Positions 38,312-47,990 are shown, counted from the stretch's first letter. The stretch is 64,000 nucleotides of DNA from Streptococcus mitis (GCF_005844455.1 NZ_SPGF01000004.1:1-64000), one strand, 5' to 3'. Translations and numbers: made by a program. The notes: generated by a model from the sequence alone, not told the origin.

Positions 38312-38378
38312 ATGTGAGAGACCGTTGGAGAAGTGAGGAATTTTCCCCCTCTTTTCCTCTAGTCTCTCCTTTCTTTTG
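38312..38378 (+). terminator. Inverted repeat after the DUF59 gene
   Basis: GAGAGAC (about 38317-38323) can pair with GTCTCTC (38362-38368), with further imperfect pairing inside (GAGGAA with TTCCTC) and a T-rich tail (CCTTTCTTTTG). A probable terminator; the exact fold was not computed. Confidence 0.55.
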
Positions 38379-38398
38379 CTGATTTTATTCAAAGAAAA

Positions 38399-38407
38399 TG
38401 ATATAAT
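38399..38407 (+). promoter_or_regulatory. Extended -10 abutting the cpoA start
   Basis: TGATATAAT (TATAAT 38402-38407) lies only 7 nt before the cpoA ATG at 38415. A transcript starting at the usual distance would begin at or within 1-2 nt of the ATG. Confidence 0.6.
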
Positions 38408-38414
38408 AGTACTT

Positions 38415-39458
38415 ATGGAAAAAAAGAAATTACGCATCAATATGTTGAGTTCAAGTGAGAAAGTAGCTGGACAAGGAGTTTCAGGTGCCTACCGTGAATT
38501 AGTTCGTCTTCTTCACCGTGATGCCAAGGACCAATTGATTGTTACTGAAAATCTACCAATTGAGGCAGATGTGACTCACTTTCATACGATTGATTTCCCT
38601 TATTATTTATCAACCTTCCAAAAGAAACGCTCAGGGAGGAAAATTGGCTATGTGCATTTCTTGCCTGATACACTTGAGGGGAGTTTGAAGATTCCATTTT
38701 TCTTAAAGGGAATTGTCAAACGCTATGTATTTTCTTTTTACAACCGGATGGAGCACTTGGTTGTGGTCAATCCTATGTTTATTGAGGATTTGGTGGCAGC
38801 TGGTATTCCACGTGAAAAAGTGACCTATATTCCTAACTTTGTCAATAAGGAAAAATGGCATCCCCTTTCACAAGAAGAGGTAGTGAGACTGCGAACAGAT
38901 CTAGGTCTTAGTGAAAATCAGTTTATCGTAGTAGGAGCTGGTCAGGTTCAGAAACGCAAAGGCATTGATGACTTTATCCGTCTGGCTGAGGAATTGCCGC
39001 AAATTACCTTTATTTGGGCGGGTGGTTTCTCTTTTGGGGGCATAACAGATGGTTATGAACGCTACAAGAAAATGATGGAAACCCCCCCTAAAAATTTGAT
39101 TTTTCCAGGTATTGTGTCACCAGAGCGGATGCGCGAATTGTATGCCCTAGCCGACCTTTTCTTGTTGCCTAGTTACAATGAGCTCTTTCCTATGACTATT
39201 TTAGAAGCTGCCAGTTGTGAAGCTCCTATTATGTTGCGTGATTTAGATCTTTATAAGGTGATTTTGGAGGGAAATTATCGGGCGACAGCAGATAGAGAAG
39301 AGATGAAAGAAGCTATTATGGAATATCAAGCCAATCCTGCTGCCTTAAAAGCCCTTAAAGAAAGAACTAAGAATATTTCTAGAGAGTATTCTGAAGAGCA
39401 TCTGTTACAAATCTGGTTGGACTTTTATGAGAAACAAGCCGCTTTAGGGAGAAAGTAA
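38415..39458 (+). CDS. cpoA: Glycosyltransferase CpoA (glycolipid synthesis)
   Basis: A 347-residue GT4-family glycosyltransferase. In pneumococcus the first gene of this pair (cpoA) is reported to add galactose to glucosyl-diacylglycerol; mutations affect beta-lactam tolerance and membrane lipid balance. Motifs: VVGAGQVQKRKGID in the donor domain and the E-x7-E type LPSYNELFPMTILEAASC. Start ATG 38415 has no Shine-Dalgarno and lies 7 nt after a TATAAT, suggesting a leaderless mRNA. A later in-frame ATG (38442) also lacks a clear site. A C7 run is present at about 39082-39088. Assignment of cpoA versus its partner rests on recalled gene order. Confidence 0.8.
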   Translation: MEKKKLRINMLSSSEKVAGQGVSGAYRELVRLLHRDAKDQLIVTENLPIEADVTHFHTIDFPYYLSTFQKKRSGRKIGYVHFLPDTLEGSLKIPFFLKGIVKRYVFSFYNRMEHLVVVNPMFIEDLVAAGIPREKVTYIPNFVNKEKWHPLSQEEVVRLRTDLGLSENQFIVVGAGQVQKRKGIDDFIRLAEELPQITFIWAGGFSFGGITDGYERYKKMMETPPKNLIFPGIVSPERMRELYALADLFLLPSYNELFPMTILEAASCEAPIMLRDLDLYKVILEGNYRATADREEMKEAIMEYQANPAALKALKERTKNISREYSEEHLLQIWLDFYEKQAALGRK

Positions 39459-39473
39459 AAAGTGAGGTAATCT

Positions 39474-40799
39474 ATGCGAATTGGTTTATTTACAGATACC
39501 TATTTTCCTCAGGTTTCAGGTGTAGCGACCAGTATTCGAACCTTGAAAACCGAGCTTGAAAAGCAGGGGCATGCTGTTTTTATCTTTACGACGACCGATA
39601 AGGATGTCAATCGTTATGAAGATTGGCAAATTATCCGCATTCCAAGTGTTCCTTTTTTTGCTTTTAAAGATCGTCGCTTTGCCTATCGAGGCTTCAGCAA
39701 GGCGCTTGAAATTGCCAAACAGTATCAACTGGATATTATCCATACTCAGACAGAATTTTCTCTTGGCTTGTTGGGGATTTGGATTGCGCGTGAACTGAAA
39801 ATTCCAGTCATCCATACTTATCACACCCAGTACGAAGACTATGTGCATTATATTGCCAAGGGGATGCTGATTCGTCCGAGTATGGTCAAGTACCTCGTCA
39901 GAGGTTTCTTGCATGATGTGGATGGGGTTATTTGCCCGAGTGAGATTGTCCGTGATTTGCTATCTGACTATAAGGTCAAGGTGGAAAAACGGGTCATTCC
40001 AACCGGGATTGAATTAGCTAAGTTTGAGCGTCCGGAAATCAAGCAGGAAAATTTGAAAGAACTGCGTAGTAAATTAGGGATTCAAGATGATGAAAAGATG
40101 TTGCTTAGTCTTTCCAGAATTTCCTATGAAAAAAATATTCAAGCGGTTTTAGCAGCCTTTGCAGAAGTTCTGAAAGAAGAAGACAAGGTCAAACTGGTAG
40201 TAGCTGGGGACGGTCCTTATCTGGATGACCTTAAAGAGCAAGCCCAGAAACTAGAGATTCAAGGCTCCGTCATCTTTACAGGGATGATTGCTCCTAGTGA
40301 GATAGCTCTTTACTATAAGGCGGCAGATTTCTTCATCTCGGCATCTACAAGTGAAACCCAAGGTTTGACCTACTTGGAAAGCTTGGCTAGTGGAACGCCT
40401 GTCATTGCACATGGAAATCCTTATCTGGACAATCTTATCAGTGATAAAATGTTTGGAACCTTGTATTACGGTGAACATGATTTAGCTGGAGCTATTCTGG
40501 AAGCCCTGATTGCAACACCAGACATGAATGAGCATACCTTATCAGAGAAGTTGTACGAGATTTCAGCTGAAAACTTTGGGAAACGAGTGCATGAGTTTTA
40601 TCTGGATGCCATCATTTCAAATAACTTCCAGAAAGATTTAGCAAAAGATGATACGGTCAGTCAGCGTATTTTTAAGACAGTTTTGTATCTTCCGCAAAAG
40701 GTGGTCGCTGTACCGGTAAAAGGCTCTAGACGCATGCTGAAGGCTTCAAAAACACAGTTAATTAGCATGAGAGATTATTGGAAAGACCATGAAGAATAG
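39474..40799 (+). CDS. 1,2-diacylglycerol 3-glucosyltransferase
   Basis: A 441-residue GT4 glycosyltransferase homologous to the Acholeplasma monoglucosyl-diacylglycerol synthase. It makes glucosyl-diacylglycerol, a major membrane lipid and likely lipoteichoic acid anchor precursor. It starts MRIGLFTDTYFPQVSGVATS; the donor domain contains LSRISYEKNIQ and the E-x7-E motif SETQGLTYLE. The basic C-terminus may bind membrane. 15 nt after cpoA, same operon. Confidence 0.87.
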   Translation: MRIGLFTDTYFPQVSGVATSIRTLKTELEKQGHAVFIFTTTDKDVNRYEDWQIIRIPSVPFFAFKDRRFAYRGFSKALEIAKQYQLDIIHTQTEFSLGLLGIWIARELKIPVIHTYHTQYEDYVHYIAKGMLIRPSMVKYLVRGFLHDVDGVICPSEIVRDLLSDYKVKVEKRVIPTGIELAKFERPEIKQENLKELRSKLGIQDDEKMLLSLSRISYEKNIQAVLAAFAEVLKEEDKVKLVVAGDGPYLDDLKEQAQKLEIQGSVIFTGMIAPSEIALYYKAADFFISASTSETQGLTYLESLASGTPVIAHGNPYLDNLISDKMFGTLYYGEHDLAGAILEALIATPDMNEHTLSEKLYEISAENFGKRVHEFYLDAIISNNFQKDLAKDDTVSQRIFKTVLYLPQKVVAVPVKGSRRMLKASKTQLISMRDYWKDHEE

Positions 40800-40813
40800 A
40801 AAGAGGAACAGCT

Positions 40814-41005
40814 ATGAAAAAACAATTAATGAGAAGTGGGCGTGACAAAAGGATCGCGGGTGTTTGTGCCGGTGTGGCTTATTATTTTGATGTGGATCCT
40901 ACCATTGTTCGTGTAATATGGGGTGTTCTTGCTTTTGGTTACGGAGCAGGAATTGTAGCTTATATCATTTTATGGATTATTGCACCTGTATCAACTGACT
41001 ATTGA
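40814..41005 (+). CDS. PspC-domain small membrane protein
   Basis: A 63-residue protein consisting of one PspC (phage shock protein C) domain: RSGRDKRIAGVCAGVAYYF followed by a membrane helix (about 35-57). It is unrelated to the pneumococcal surface protein also called PspC. It probably senses or stabilises membrane state, fitting its place after two membrane-lipid glycosyltransferases. AAGAGG precedes the ATG. Confidence 0.87.
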   Translation: MKKQLMRSGRDKRIAGVCAGVAYYFDVDPTIVRVIWGVLAFGYGAGIVAYIILWIIAPVSTDY

Positions 41006-41063
41006 AAACTAGCTCAATTCATGCTAAGATAATAGAAAATAGAATGTAACGAAGGAGAGAAAA

Positions 41064-41198
41064 ATGGCATTTGGAGATAATGGAAATCGTAAAAAAACCT
41101 TGTTTGAGAAAATAACCTTGTTTATCGTGATTATCATGCTAGTAGCAAGTTTATTGGGAATTTTTGCAACTGCAATTGGTGCCCTCAGCAATCTATAA
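41064..41198 (+). CDS. DUF4044-family 44-residue membrane protein
   Basis: A small ORF with a strong Shine-Dalgarno (GAAGGAG). It encodes MAFGDNGNRKKTLFEKITLF followed by one membrane helix (about 18-40). It matches the DUF4044 family of short single-span proteins found next to obgE in streptococci. Function unknown. A terminator follows. Confidence 0.75.
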   Translation: MAFGDNGNRKKTLFEKITLFIVIIMLVASLLGIFATAIGALSNL

Positions 41199-41222
41199 AA
41201 TAGATTCAAGAAAATTTAGTGA

Positions 41223-41246
41223 CTGGGATTTCCCAGCCCTTTTTTA
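41223..41246 (+). terminator. Terminator before obgE
   Basis: CTGGG-ATTT-CCCAG stem-loop followed by a T-run, between the DUF4044 gene and obgE. Confidence 0.8.
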
Positions 41247-41261
41247 AAGTGAGAAGAAATA

Positions 41262-42572
41262 ATGAGTATGTTTTTAGATACAGCTAAGATTAAGGTCAAG
41301 GCTGGTAATGGTGGCGATGGCATGGTTGCCTTTCGTCGTGAAAAATATGTCCCTAATGGAGGTCCTTGGGGTGGTGATGGTGGTCGTGGAGGCAATGTGG
41401 TCTTCGTTGTAGACGAAGGACTACGTACCCTCATGGATTTCCGCTACAATCGCCATTTCAAGGCTGATTCCGGTGAAAAAGGAATGACCAAAGGGATGCA
41501 TGGTCGTGGTGCCGAGGACCTTAGAGTTCGAGTGCCACAAGGTACAACTGTTCGTGATGCAGAGACAGGCAAGGTCTTGACAGATTTGATTGAACACGGG
41601 CAAGAATTTATCGTAGCCCATGGTGGTCGTGGTGGACGTGGAAATATCCGCTTTGCGACACCAAAAAATCCTGCACCGGAAATCTCTGAAAATGGAGAAC
41701 CAGGTCAGGAACGTGAGTTACAATTAGAACTAAAAATCCTTGCGGATGTCGGTTTAGTAGGATTTCCATCTGTTGGGAAATCAACACTTCTAAGTGTTAT
41801 CACCTCAGCTAAACCTAAAATTGGTGCCTACCACTTTACCACTATCGTGCCAAATCTTGGTATGGTTCGTACCCAATCAGGTGAATCCTTTGCAGTAGCC
41901 GACTTGCCAGGTTTGATTGAAGGGGCTAGTCAAGGTGTTGGTTTGGGAACTCAGTTCCTCCGTCACATTGAGCGTACACGTGTCATCCTCCACATCATTG
42001 ATATGTCAGCTAGTGAAGGCCGTGATCCTTATGAGGACTACCTAGCGATCAATAAAGAGCTGGAGTCATATAATCTTCGTCTCATGGAGCGTCCACAGAT
42101 TATCGTAGCCAACAAAATGGACATGCCTGAAAGTCAGGAAAATCTTGAAGAATTCAAGAAAAAATTGGCTGAAAACTACGATGAATTTGAAGAGTTACCA
42201 GCTATCTTCCCGATTTCTGGTTTGACCAAGCAAGGTCTGGCAACGCTCTTGGATGCTACAGCTGAATTGTTAGACAAGACACCAGAATTCTTGCTCTACG
42301 ACGAGTCAGATATGGAAGAAGAAGCTTACTACGGATTTGACGAGGAAGAAAAAGCCTTTGAAATTAGTCGTGATGACGATGCGACATGGGTGCTTTCTGG
42401 TGAAAAACTCATGAAACTCTTTAATATGACCAACTTTGATCGTGACGAATCAGTTATGAAATTTGCCCGCCAATTACGTGGTATGGGGGCTGATGAAGCC
42501 CTTCGTGCGCGTGGAGCTAAAGATGGTGACTTGGTCCGCATTGGTAAATTTGAGTTTGAATTTGTAGACTAG
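41262..42572 (+). CDS. obgE: GTPase ObgE/CgtA
   Basis: An essential GTPase in 50S assembly and stress response. The 436-residue protein has the glycine-rich Obg fold (1-158; [12 protein letters not shown]), the G domain (G1 [17 protein letters not shown]) and the C-terminal OCT domain ending [13 protein letters not shown]. Start [20 protein letters not shown] is typical. A 52-residue gene follows after 9 nt. Confidence 0.97.
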   Translation: MSMFLDTAKIKVKAGNGGDGMVAFRREKYVPNGGPWGGDGGRGGNVVFVVDEGLRTLMDFRYNRHFKADSGEKGMTKGMHGRGAEDLRVRVPQGTTVRDAETGKVLTDLIEHGQEFIVAHGGRGGRGNIRFATPKNPAPEISENGEPGQERELQLELKILADVGLVGFPSVGKSTLLSVITSAKPKIGAYHFTTIVPNLGMVRTQSGESFAVADLPGLIEGASQGVGLGTQFLRHIERTRVILHIIDMSASEGRDPYEDYLAINKELESYNLRLMERPQIIVANKMDMPESQENLEEFKKKLAENYDEFEELPAIFPISGLTKQGLATLLDATAELLDKTPEFLLYDESDMEEEAYYGFDEEEKAFEISRDDDATWVLSGEKLMKLFNMTNFDRDESVMKFARQLRGMGADEALRARGAKDGDLVRIGKFEFEFVD

Positions 42573-42581
42573 GAGACTGGT

Positions 42582-42740
42582 ATGGGAGATAAACCGATAT
42601 CTTTCCGAGATGCGGATGGTAATTTTGTTTCCGCCGCAGACGTTTGGAATGAAAAGAAATTGGAAGAACTATTTAATCGTCTCAATCCAAATCGTGCCCT
42701 GAGGTTGGCACGAACTAAAAAAGAAAATCCATCACAGTAA
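42582..42740 (+). CDS. Small conserved hypothetical protein (52 aa) after obgE
   Basis: An ORF with TAGGAG overlapping the obgE stop and an ATG 6 nt later. It encodes MGDKPISFRDADGNFVSAAD and ends NPNRALRLARTKKENPSQ. Soluble, no recognised motif. Its tight link to obgE and strong ribosome-binding site suggest a genuine gene. A terminator lies 60 nt downstream. I recall a hypothetical protein at this place in pneumococcus; function unknown. Confidence 0.7.
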   Translation: MGDKPISFRDADGNFVSAADVWNEKKLEELFNRLNPNRALRLARTKKENPSQ

Positions 42741-42799
42741 AGAAGATAAAACTCCAATTATCAGTCAAGTTAACTGTAACAAATAGAAGCTAAGATCGA

Positions 42800-42826
42800 G
42801 AAAGGGCAAAGTTTGTCCTTTCTTTT
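42800..42826 (+). terminator. Terminator after the obgE operon
   Basis: GAAAGG ... CCTTTC inverted repeat (extended by C-G and A-T pairs) followed by TTTT. Confidence 0.75.
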
Positions 42827-42840
42827 ACTTGTAAATTATA

Positions 42841-42973
42841 ATATAGTGGATTGAAACTAGAGCAGTACACTACGGCTGCTAAAATATTTCTAGGAATTAA
42901 TTAGGAAAATAAAATTAATTTCTAGAAATATTTTAACAGTTATAACGTACTATTCCAGATTCAATCTACTGTA
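42841..42973 (+). repeat. RUP element, enlarged or degenerate
   Basis: Ends TATAGTGGATTGAAAC and CAATCTACTGTA, with the internal TTTCTAGAAATATTTTAACAG typical of RUP. At about 133 nt it is longer than the usual 107. The extra left part contains a second partial copy (AAAATATTTCTAGGAATTAA, inverted relative to the right part), so it may be a composite of two units. Confidence 0.8.
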
Positions 42974-42998
42974 TTGTCCTATTCTAGCTTTAAGACAC

Positions 42999-43103
42999 TA
43001 TAGTAGATTGAAATAAGATGTGAACAAAGTGATTGAGAAAGTCAATTTTTTCTAGAAATGTTTTAGCAACTGTAATGTGCTATTCTAGATTCAATACGCT
43101 ATA
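42999..43103 (+). repeat. RUP element
   Basis: TATAGTAGATTGAAATAAGA ... TTCAATACGCTATA, 105 nt, with the internal TTCTAGAAATGTTTTAGCAA. Second RUP in a row, 25 nt after the first and 17 nt before the IS1381 end. Confidence 0.88.
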
Positions 43104-43140
43104 TATTTTTTGAAAGTTCTATAATAGACTTCCTGCGAAA

Positions 43141-43575
43141 CTAAAATCCTAGTTCACGGTTGATAATTCCAGCAATCAAATTCATTCGTAATCCAAACCG
43201 TTTGCGTCGATTTCGATAGGTTGTTGAAAATATTTTAAACGTTTTTACTTTGGCAAAAATATTCTCAACCTTGATTCTCTCTTTAGATAGCGCATGGTTA
43301 TAGGCTTTATCTTCAAGAGTTAGTGGCTTAAGTTTGCTTGATTTCCTCGGAGTTTGCGCTTGTGAATACATCTTCATGAGTCCTTGATAACCACTGTCTG
43401 CCAAGATTTTACCAGCTTGTCCGATATTTCTGCGACTCATTTTGAACAACTTCATATCGTGGTAATAGTTCACAGCGATATCCAAAGAAACAATTCTCCC
43501 TTGGCTTGTGACAATCGCTTGAGCCTTCATAGCATGATATTTCTTTTTACCAGAATAATTGGCTAGTTGATTTTT
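43141..43575 (-). CDS. IS1381 transposase, downstream frame
   Basis: Read from the A7 slip site as KKNQLANYSGKKKYHAMKAQ and onward, this is the C-terminal part of the IS5-family transposase: DDE aspartate in ILADSGYQGL and glutamate in SKERIKVENIFAKVK. The first ATG is at 43530, but normal expression would be through frameshifting from the upstream frame. No internal stop or deletion is seen. Confidence 0.87.
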   Translation of the reverse strand, partial: KNQLANYSGKKKYHAMKAQAIVTSQGRIVSLDIAVNYYHDMKLFKMSRRNIGQAGKILADSGYQGLMKMYSQAQTPRKSSKLKPLTLEDKAYNHALSKERIKVENIFAKVKTFKIFSTTYRNRRKRFGLRMNLIAGIINRELGF

Positions 43576-43946
43576 TTAGGACGATTGATTTTTACCTCTG
43601 TTGCATCCACAATCACCGTATCCTCAGCACTAAGATGAGTTTTTGAAATCGTAAAACCACTTTGAATAAGAGTTGATTCAACCCATTGACTCCGACGGAT
43701 TAAGTTGCTTTCGTGAATGCCAAAATCAGCCGCAATTTGTTCATAAGTACGGTATTCTCGCATGTATTGAAGAGTAGCCATGAGGAAATCTTCTAAGCTT
43801 AACTTGGGAGTTCGTCCACCTTTTGCGTGTTTATGTTGATAAGCTGTTTTTAACACAGCTAACATCTCTTCAAAAGTAGTGCGCTGAACACCAACAAGGC
43901 GCTTAAATCGTACATCAGTTAATTGTTTGCTTGCTTCATAATTCAT
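43563..43946 (-). CDS. IS1381 transposase, upstream frame
   Basis: 127 residues from MNYEASKQLTDVRFKRLVG, containing the helix-turn-helix part (YEQIAADFGIHESNLIRR) and the first DDE aspartate (VIVDATEV). It ends ...RPKKIN-stop just after an A7 run (T7 at 43571-43577 on the plus strand). The continuing frame is -1 relative to this one, so a full transposase needs a -1 shift on A-AAA-AAA. Confidence 0.88.
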   Translation of the reverse strand: MNYEASKQLTDVRFKRLVGVQRTTFEEMLAVLKTAYQHKHAKGGRTPKLSLEDFLMATLQYMREYRTYEQIAADFGIHESNLIRRSQWVESTLIQSGFTISKTHLSAEDTVIVDATEVKINRPKKIN

Positions 43947-43988
43947 AGAACTATTGTACCATATTTTGTTTCGCAGGAAGTCTATTAT

Positions 43989-44200
43989 GCGCACCCCTAT
44001 GCCTCTTGGGAAAGGGGGACTACTGAGAATCACAACAGGCTCCTTCGTAGATGGTTACCTAAAGGAACTAAGAAAACGACTCCTAAAGAAGTCGCCTTAA
44101 TCGAAAATTGGATTAATAACTATCCTAAAAAATGCTTGAACTACAAGTCACCCAGAGAAGACTTCTGGATGGCTAACTTGAACTTAAAATTCGCCGACAC
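43989..44200 (+). pseudogene. IS30-family transposase C-terminal remnant
   Basis: About 70 codons in one frame right after the IS1381 end: AHPYASWERGTTENHNRLLR and LPKGTKKTTPKEVALIENWI, then NYKSPREDFW. This is the DDE glutamate region and tail of an IS30-type transposase. The N-terminal part is missing from this window, so the remnant was cut off by or before IS1381 insertion. It ends about 65 nt before the ABC operon promoter. Confidence 0.85.
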
Positions 44201-44241
44201 TATATTTTTTCTATTAAAAAAGAATTTTTTTACAAAAATAG

Positions 44242-44270
44242 TTGGTTATTTAGTTTATTTATGCTATAAT
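44242..44270 (+). promoter_or_regulatory. Promoter of the amino-acid ABC operon
   Basis: TTGGTT (44242-44247), 17-nt spacer, extended -10 TGCTATAAT (hexamer 44265-44270), then AAGGAGG and the permease ATG. Confidence 0.75.
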
Positions 44271-44299
44271 AGGAACAATTATTTTAAGGAGGTGTCAGT

Positions 44300-44941
44300 A
44301 TGTCTTATTTGTTTGAGATATTACCGAGTTTATTGAGTGGTGCAAGCATGACTTTACAGGTTTTTGCGCTGGTCTTGATTTTTTCTATTCCCTTGGGCGT
44401 TTTGATTGCCTTTGCCTTGCAAGTCCGTTGGAAGCTCCTCCATCATCTGATTAACATTTATATCTGGATTATGCGGGGGACACCCTTGCTCTTGCAATTG
44501 ATCTTTATCTATTATGTGCTCCCAAGTATTGGGATTCGTTTGGATCGTCTTCCTGCGGCTATCATTGCCTTTGTTTTGAATTATGCGGCTTACTTCGCTG
44601 AAATCTTCCGGGGGGGGATTGATACCATTCCTAAAGGTCAATATGAGGCTGCTAAGGTATTGAAGTTTAGTCCTTTTGACACAGTCCGCTATATTATCTT
44701 ACCACAGGTGACCAAGATTGTTCTTCCTAGCGTATTTAATGAGGTTATGAGTTTAGTCAAGGATACTTCTCTGGTCTATGCTCTAGGTATTTCAGACCTT
44801 ATCTTAGCAAGCCGAACAGCTGCCAACCGTGATGCCAGCCTTGTTCCCATGTTCTTGGCAGGAGCCATTTACTTGATTTTGATTGGGATTGTGACAATCA
44901 TTTCCAAAAAAGTTGAGAAGAAGTACAGTTACTATAGATAG
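44300..44941 (+). CDS. Polar amino-acid ABC transporter permease
   Basis: A 213-residue permease of the His/Glu/Gln/Arg family with about five membrane helices. The EAA-type loop GQYEAAKVLKFSPFDTVRYI contacts the ATPase. Start has TTAAGGAGG. A run of eight Gs (44610-44617) encodes the RGG of EIFRGGID; slippage there would break the gene. First of three genes (permease, ATPase, binding protein). The substrate cannot be read from sequence; glutamine, arginine or cystine are all possible. Confidence 0.92.
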   Translation: MSYLFEILPSLLSGASMTLQVFALVLIFSIPLGVLIAFALQVRWKLLHHLINIYIWIMRGTPLLLQLIFIYYVLPSIGIRLDRLPAAIIAFVLNYAAYFAEIFRGGIDTIPKGQYEAAKVLKFSPFDTVRYIILPQVTKIVLPSVFNEVMSLVKDTSLVYALGISDLILASRTAANRDASLVPMFLAGAIYLILIGIVTIISKKVEKKYSYYR

Positions 44942-44950
44942 GAGGCTGCC

Positions 44951-45580
44951 ATGTTAGAATTACGAAATATCAATAAAGTCTTTGGTGAAAAGCAAATTTT
45001 ATCTAATTTCAGTCTAAAAATTCCTGAAAAGCAAATCCTAGCTATCGTTGGACCTTCTGGTGGAGGTAAGACAACCCTCTTACGTATGCTTGCAGGTCTT
45101 GAAACCATTGATTCAGGGCAAATCTTTTATAATGGAGAACCTTTAGAATTGGATGAACTTGAGAAGCGCAATCTACTAGGATTTGTATTCCAAGATTTTC
45201 AACTTTTCCCTCATTTATCAGTTCTAGATAATTTGACCTTATCGCCTGTGAAAACCATGGGAATGAAGCAGGAAGAGGCAGAGAAGAAGGCGCGTGGTCT
45301 TTTGGAACAATTAGGACTGGCAGGGCACGCAGATGCTTATCCCTTCTCACTATCTGGTGGACAAAAGCAGCGAGTGGCCTTGGCGCGTGCTATGATGATT
45401 GATCCAGAAATCATTGGCTACGATGAACCAACTTCTGCCCTAGATCCAGAATTACGCTTGGAAGTGGAAAAACTGATTTTGCAAAATAGGGAACTTGGCA
45501 TGACCCAGATTGTGGTTACCCACGATTTGCAGTTTGCTGAAAATATCGCAGATCAGATTCTCAAGGTTGAACCCAAGTAG
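44951..45580 (+). CDS. Amino-acid ABC transporter ATPase
   Basis: A 209-residue ATPase: Walker A GPSGGGKTT, Q-loop VFQDFQLFPH, signature LSGGQKQR, Walker B IIGYDEPTSALDP, H-loop VTHD. In Walker B the usual leucine-rich stretch is IIGY, a small departure. It is shorter than the typical 240 residues, lacking part of the C-terminus. 9 nt from the permease and 9 nt from the binding protein. Confidence 0.93.
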   Translation: MLELRNINKVFGEKQILSNFSLKIPEKQILAIVGPSGGGKTTLLRMLAGLETIDSGQIFYNGEPLELDELEKRNLLGFVFQDFQLFPHLSVLDNLTLSPVKTMGMKQEEAEKKARGLLEQLGLAGHADAYPFSLSGGQKQRVALARAMMIDPEIIGYDEPTSALDPELRLEVEKLILQNRELGMTQIVVTHDLQFAENIADQILKVEPK

Positions 45581-45589
45581 GAGGTGCCA

Positions 45590-46429
45590 ATGACTAATAA
45601 GAAAATTGCTTTAGTATTGGTTTCGCTCCTGACCCTCTTTTTAACTGCATGTACTCAGAAGGCTAGTGATCCAAAGCAGGATAACTGGGATAAGTATCAA
45701 GAGCAGGGAACCATTACTATTGGTTTTGACAATACCTTTGTACCCATGGGATTTGAAGAAAAGAATGGCCAATATACAGGATTTGATATTGATTTGGCAC
45801 AAGCTGTCTCAGATAAATTAGGCTTCAAAGTGCAATTCCAGCCAATCGACTGGGATATGAAGGAAACGGAACTGCAAAATGGAACTATTGATGCCATCTG
45901 GAATGGCTATTCTGCCACTGATGAACGCCGAGAGAAGGTTGCTTTTAGCATTCCTTATATGGAAAATCAGCAAGTTCTGGTTGCCAAGAAAAGCCAGCAG
46001 ATTCATTCGGTAGAGGATATGAAGGATAGGACCTTAGGAGCCCAAGCAGGTTCATCTGGTTATTTAGACTTTGAAGCCCAGCCAGATTTACTGAAAAATC
46101 GTGTAAAAGACCAGAAGGCCAATCAGTACCAGAGTTTCAATGAGGCCTTGATTGATTTGAAAAATGACCGGATTGATGCCTTGTTGATTGACCGAGTATA
46201 TGCTAATTATTACCTCCAGTCTGAAGGTATATTAAATGATTACAATGTTTTTTCAGCAGGATTTGAAAGTGAATCTTTTGCGGTCGGAGTTAGACCTGCT
46301 GACAAAAGATTACTACAAGCTTTAAACCAAGCCTTTATCGCACTACACCAAGAAGGAAAGTTCCAAGAGATTAGCCAAAAGTGGTTTGGAGAAGATGTAG
46401 CAACCAAAGAAGTGAAAAGTAGAGATTGA
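45590..46429 (+). CDS. Amino-acid ABC transporter binding lipoprotein
   Basis: A 279-residue extracellular solute-binding protein family 3 member with signal peptide and lipobox (LFLTAC, about Cys22). The ligand-binding fold starts GTITIGFDNTFVPMGFEEKNG, the classical family 3 motif, followed by GFDIDLAQAVSDKLG. Start ATG 45590 follows AGGAGGTG. A terminator follows. Confidence 0.93.
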   Translation: MTNKKIALVLVSLLTLFLTACTQKASDPKQDNWDKYQEQGTITIGFDNTFVPMGFEEKNGQYTGFDIDLAQAVSDKLGFKVQFQPIDWDMKETELQNGTIDAIWNGYSATDERREKVAFSIPYMENQQVLVAKKSQQIHSVEDMKDRTLGAQAGSSGYLDFEAQPDLLKNRVKDQKANQYQSFNEALIDLKNDRIDALLIDRVYANYYLQSEGILNDYNVFSAGFESESFAVGVRPADKRLLQALNQAFIALHQEGKFQEISQKWFGEDVATKEVKSRD

Positions 46430-46448
46430 GTTTTCCTCAGTCTCTTTT
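46421..46448 (+). terminator. Terminator after the ABC operon
   Basis: AGAGATTGAG ... CTCAGTCTCT stem, overlapping the last codons of the binding protein, followed by TTTTT. Confidence 0.75.
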
Positions 46449-46452
46449 TGCA

Positions 46453-46480
46453 TCGAAAAATCCCCTGACAAGAGCCAGAG
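46453..46480 (-). terminator. Terminator after lysS
   Basis: On the minus strand CCTCTG ... CAGGGG stem with a 7-8 nt loop, then ATTTTT, just beyond the lysS stop. Confidence 0.7.
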
Positions 46481-46490
46481 GATAAGAGTA

Positions 46491-47990
<1,500 letters not shown>

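Larger units (their letters stand above)
43121..43988 (-). mobile_element. IS1381-like element (IS5 family)
   Basis: 868 bp bounded by perfect 21-bp inverted repeats (43121-43141 and 43968-43988; outer sequence ATAATAGACTTCCTGCGAAAC). It carries a two-frame transposase on the minus strand. No target duplication matches on the two sides: the left flank is RUP-derived and the right flank an IS30-type remnant. A neighbouring deletion or recombination probably took place. Confidence 0.92.

Noticed and set aside
40814-41005. Pneumococcal surface protein C (choline-binding adhesin)
   Set aside because: Only the name is shared: this is a 63-residue phage-shock-type PspC domain with one membrane helix and no choline-binding repeats.
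43923-44336. 137-codon frame running from IS1381 into the ABC permease
   Set aside because: Only the middle (43989-44200) is genuine IS30-type coding sequence; the rest joins unrelated DNA and has no start.
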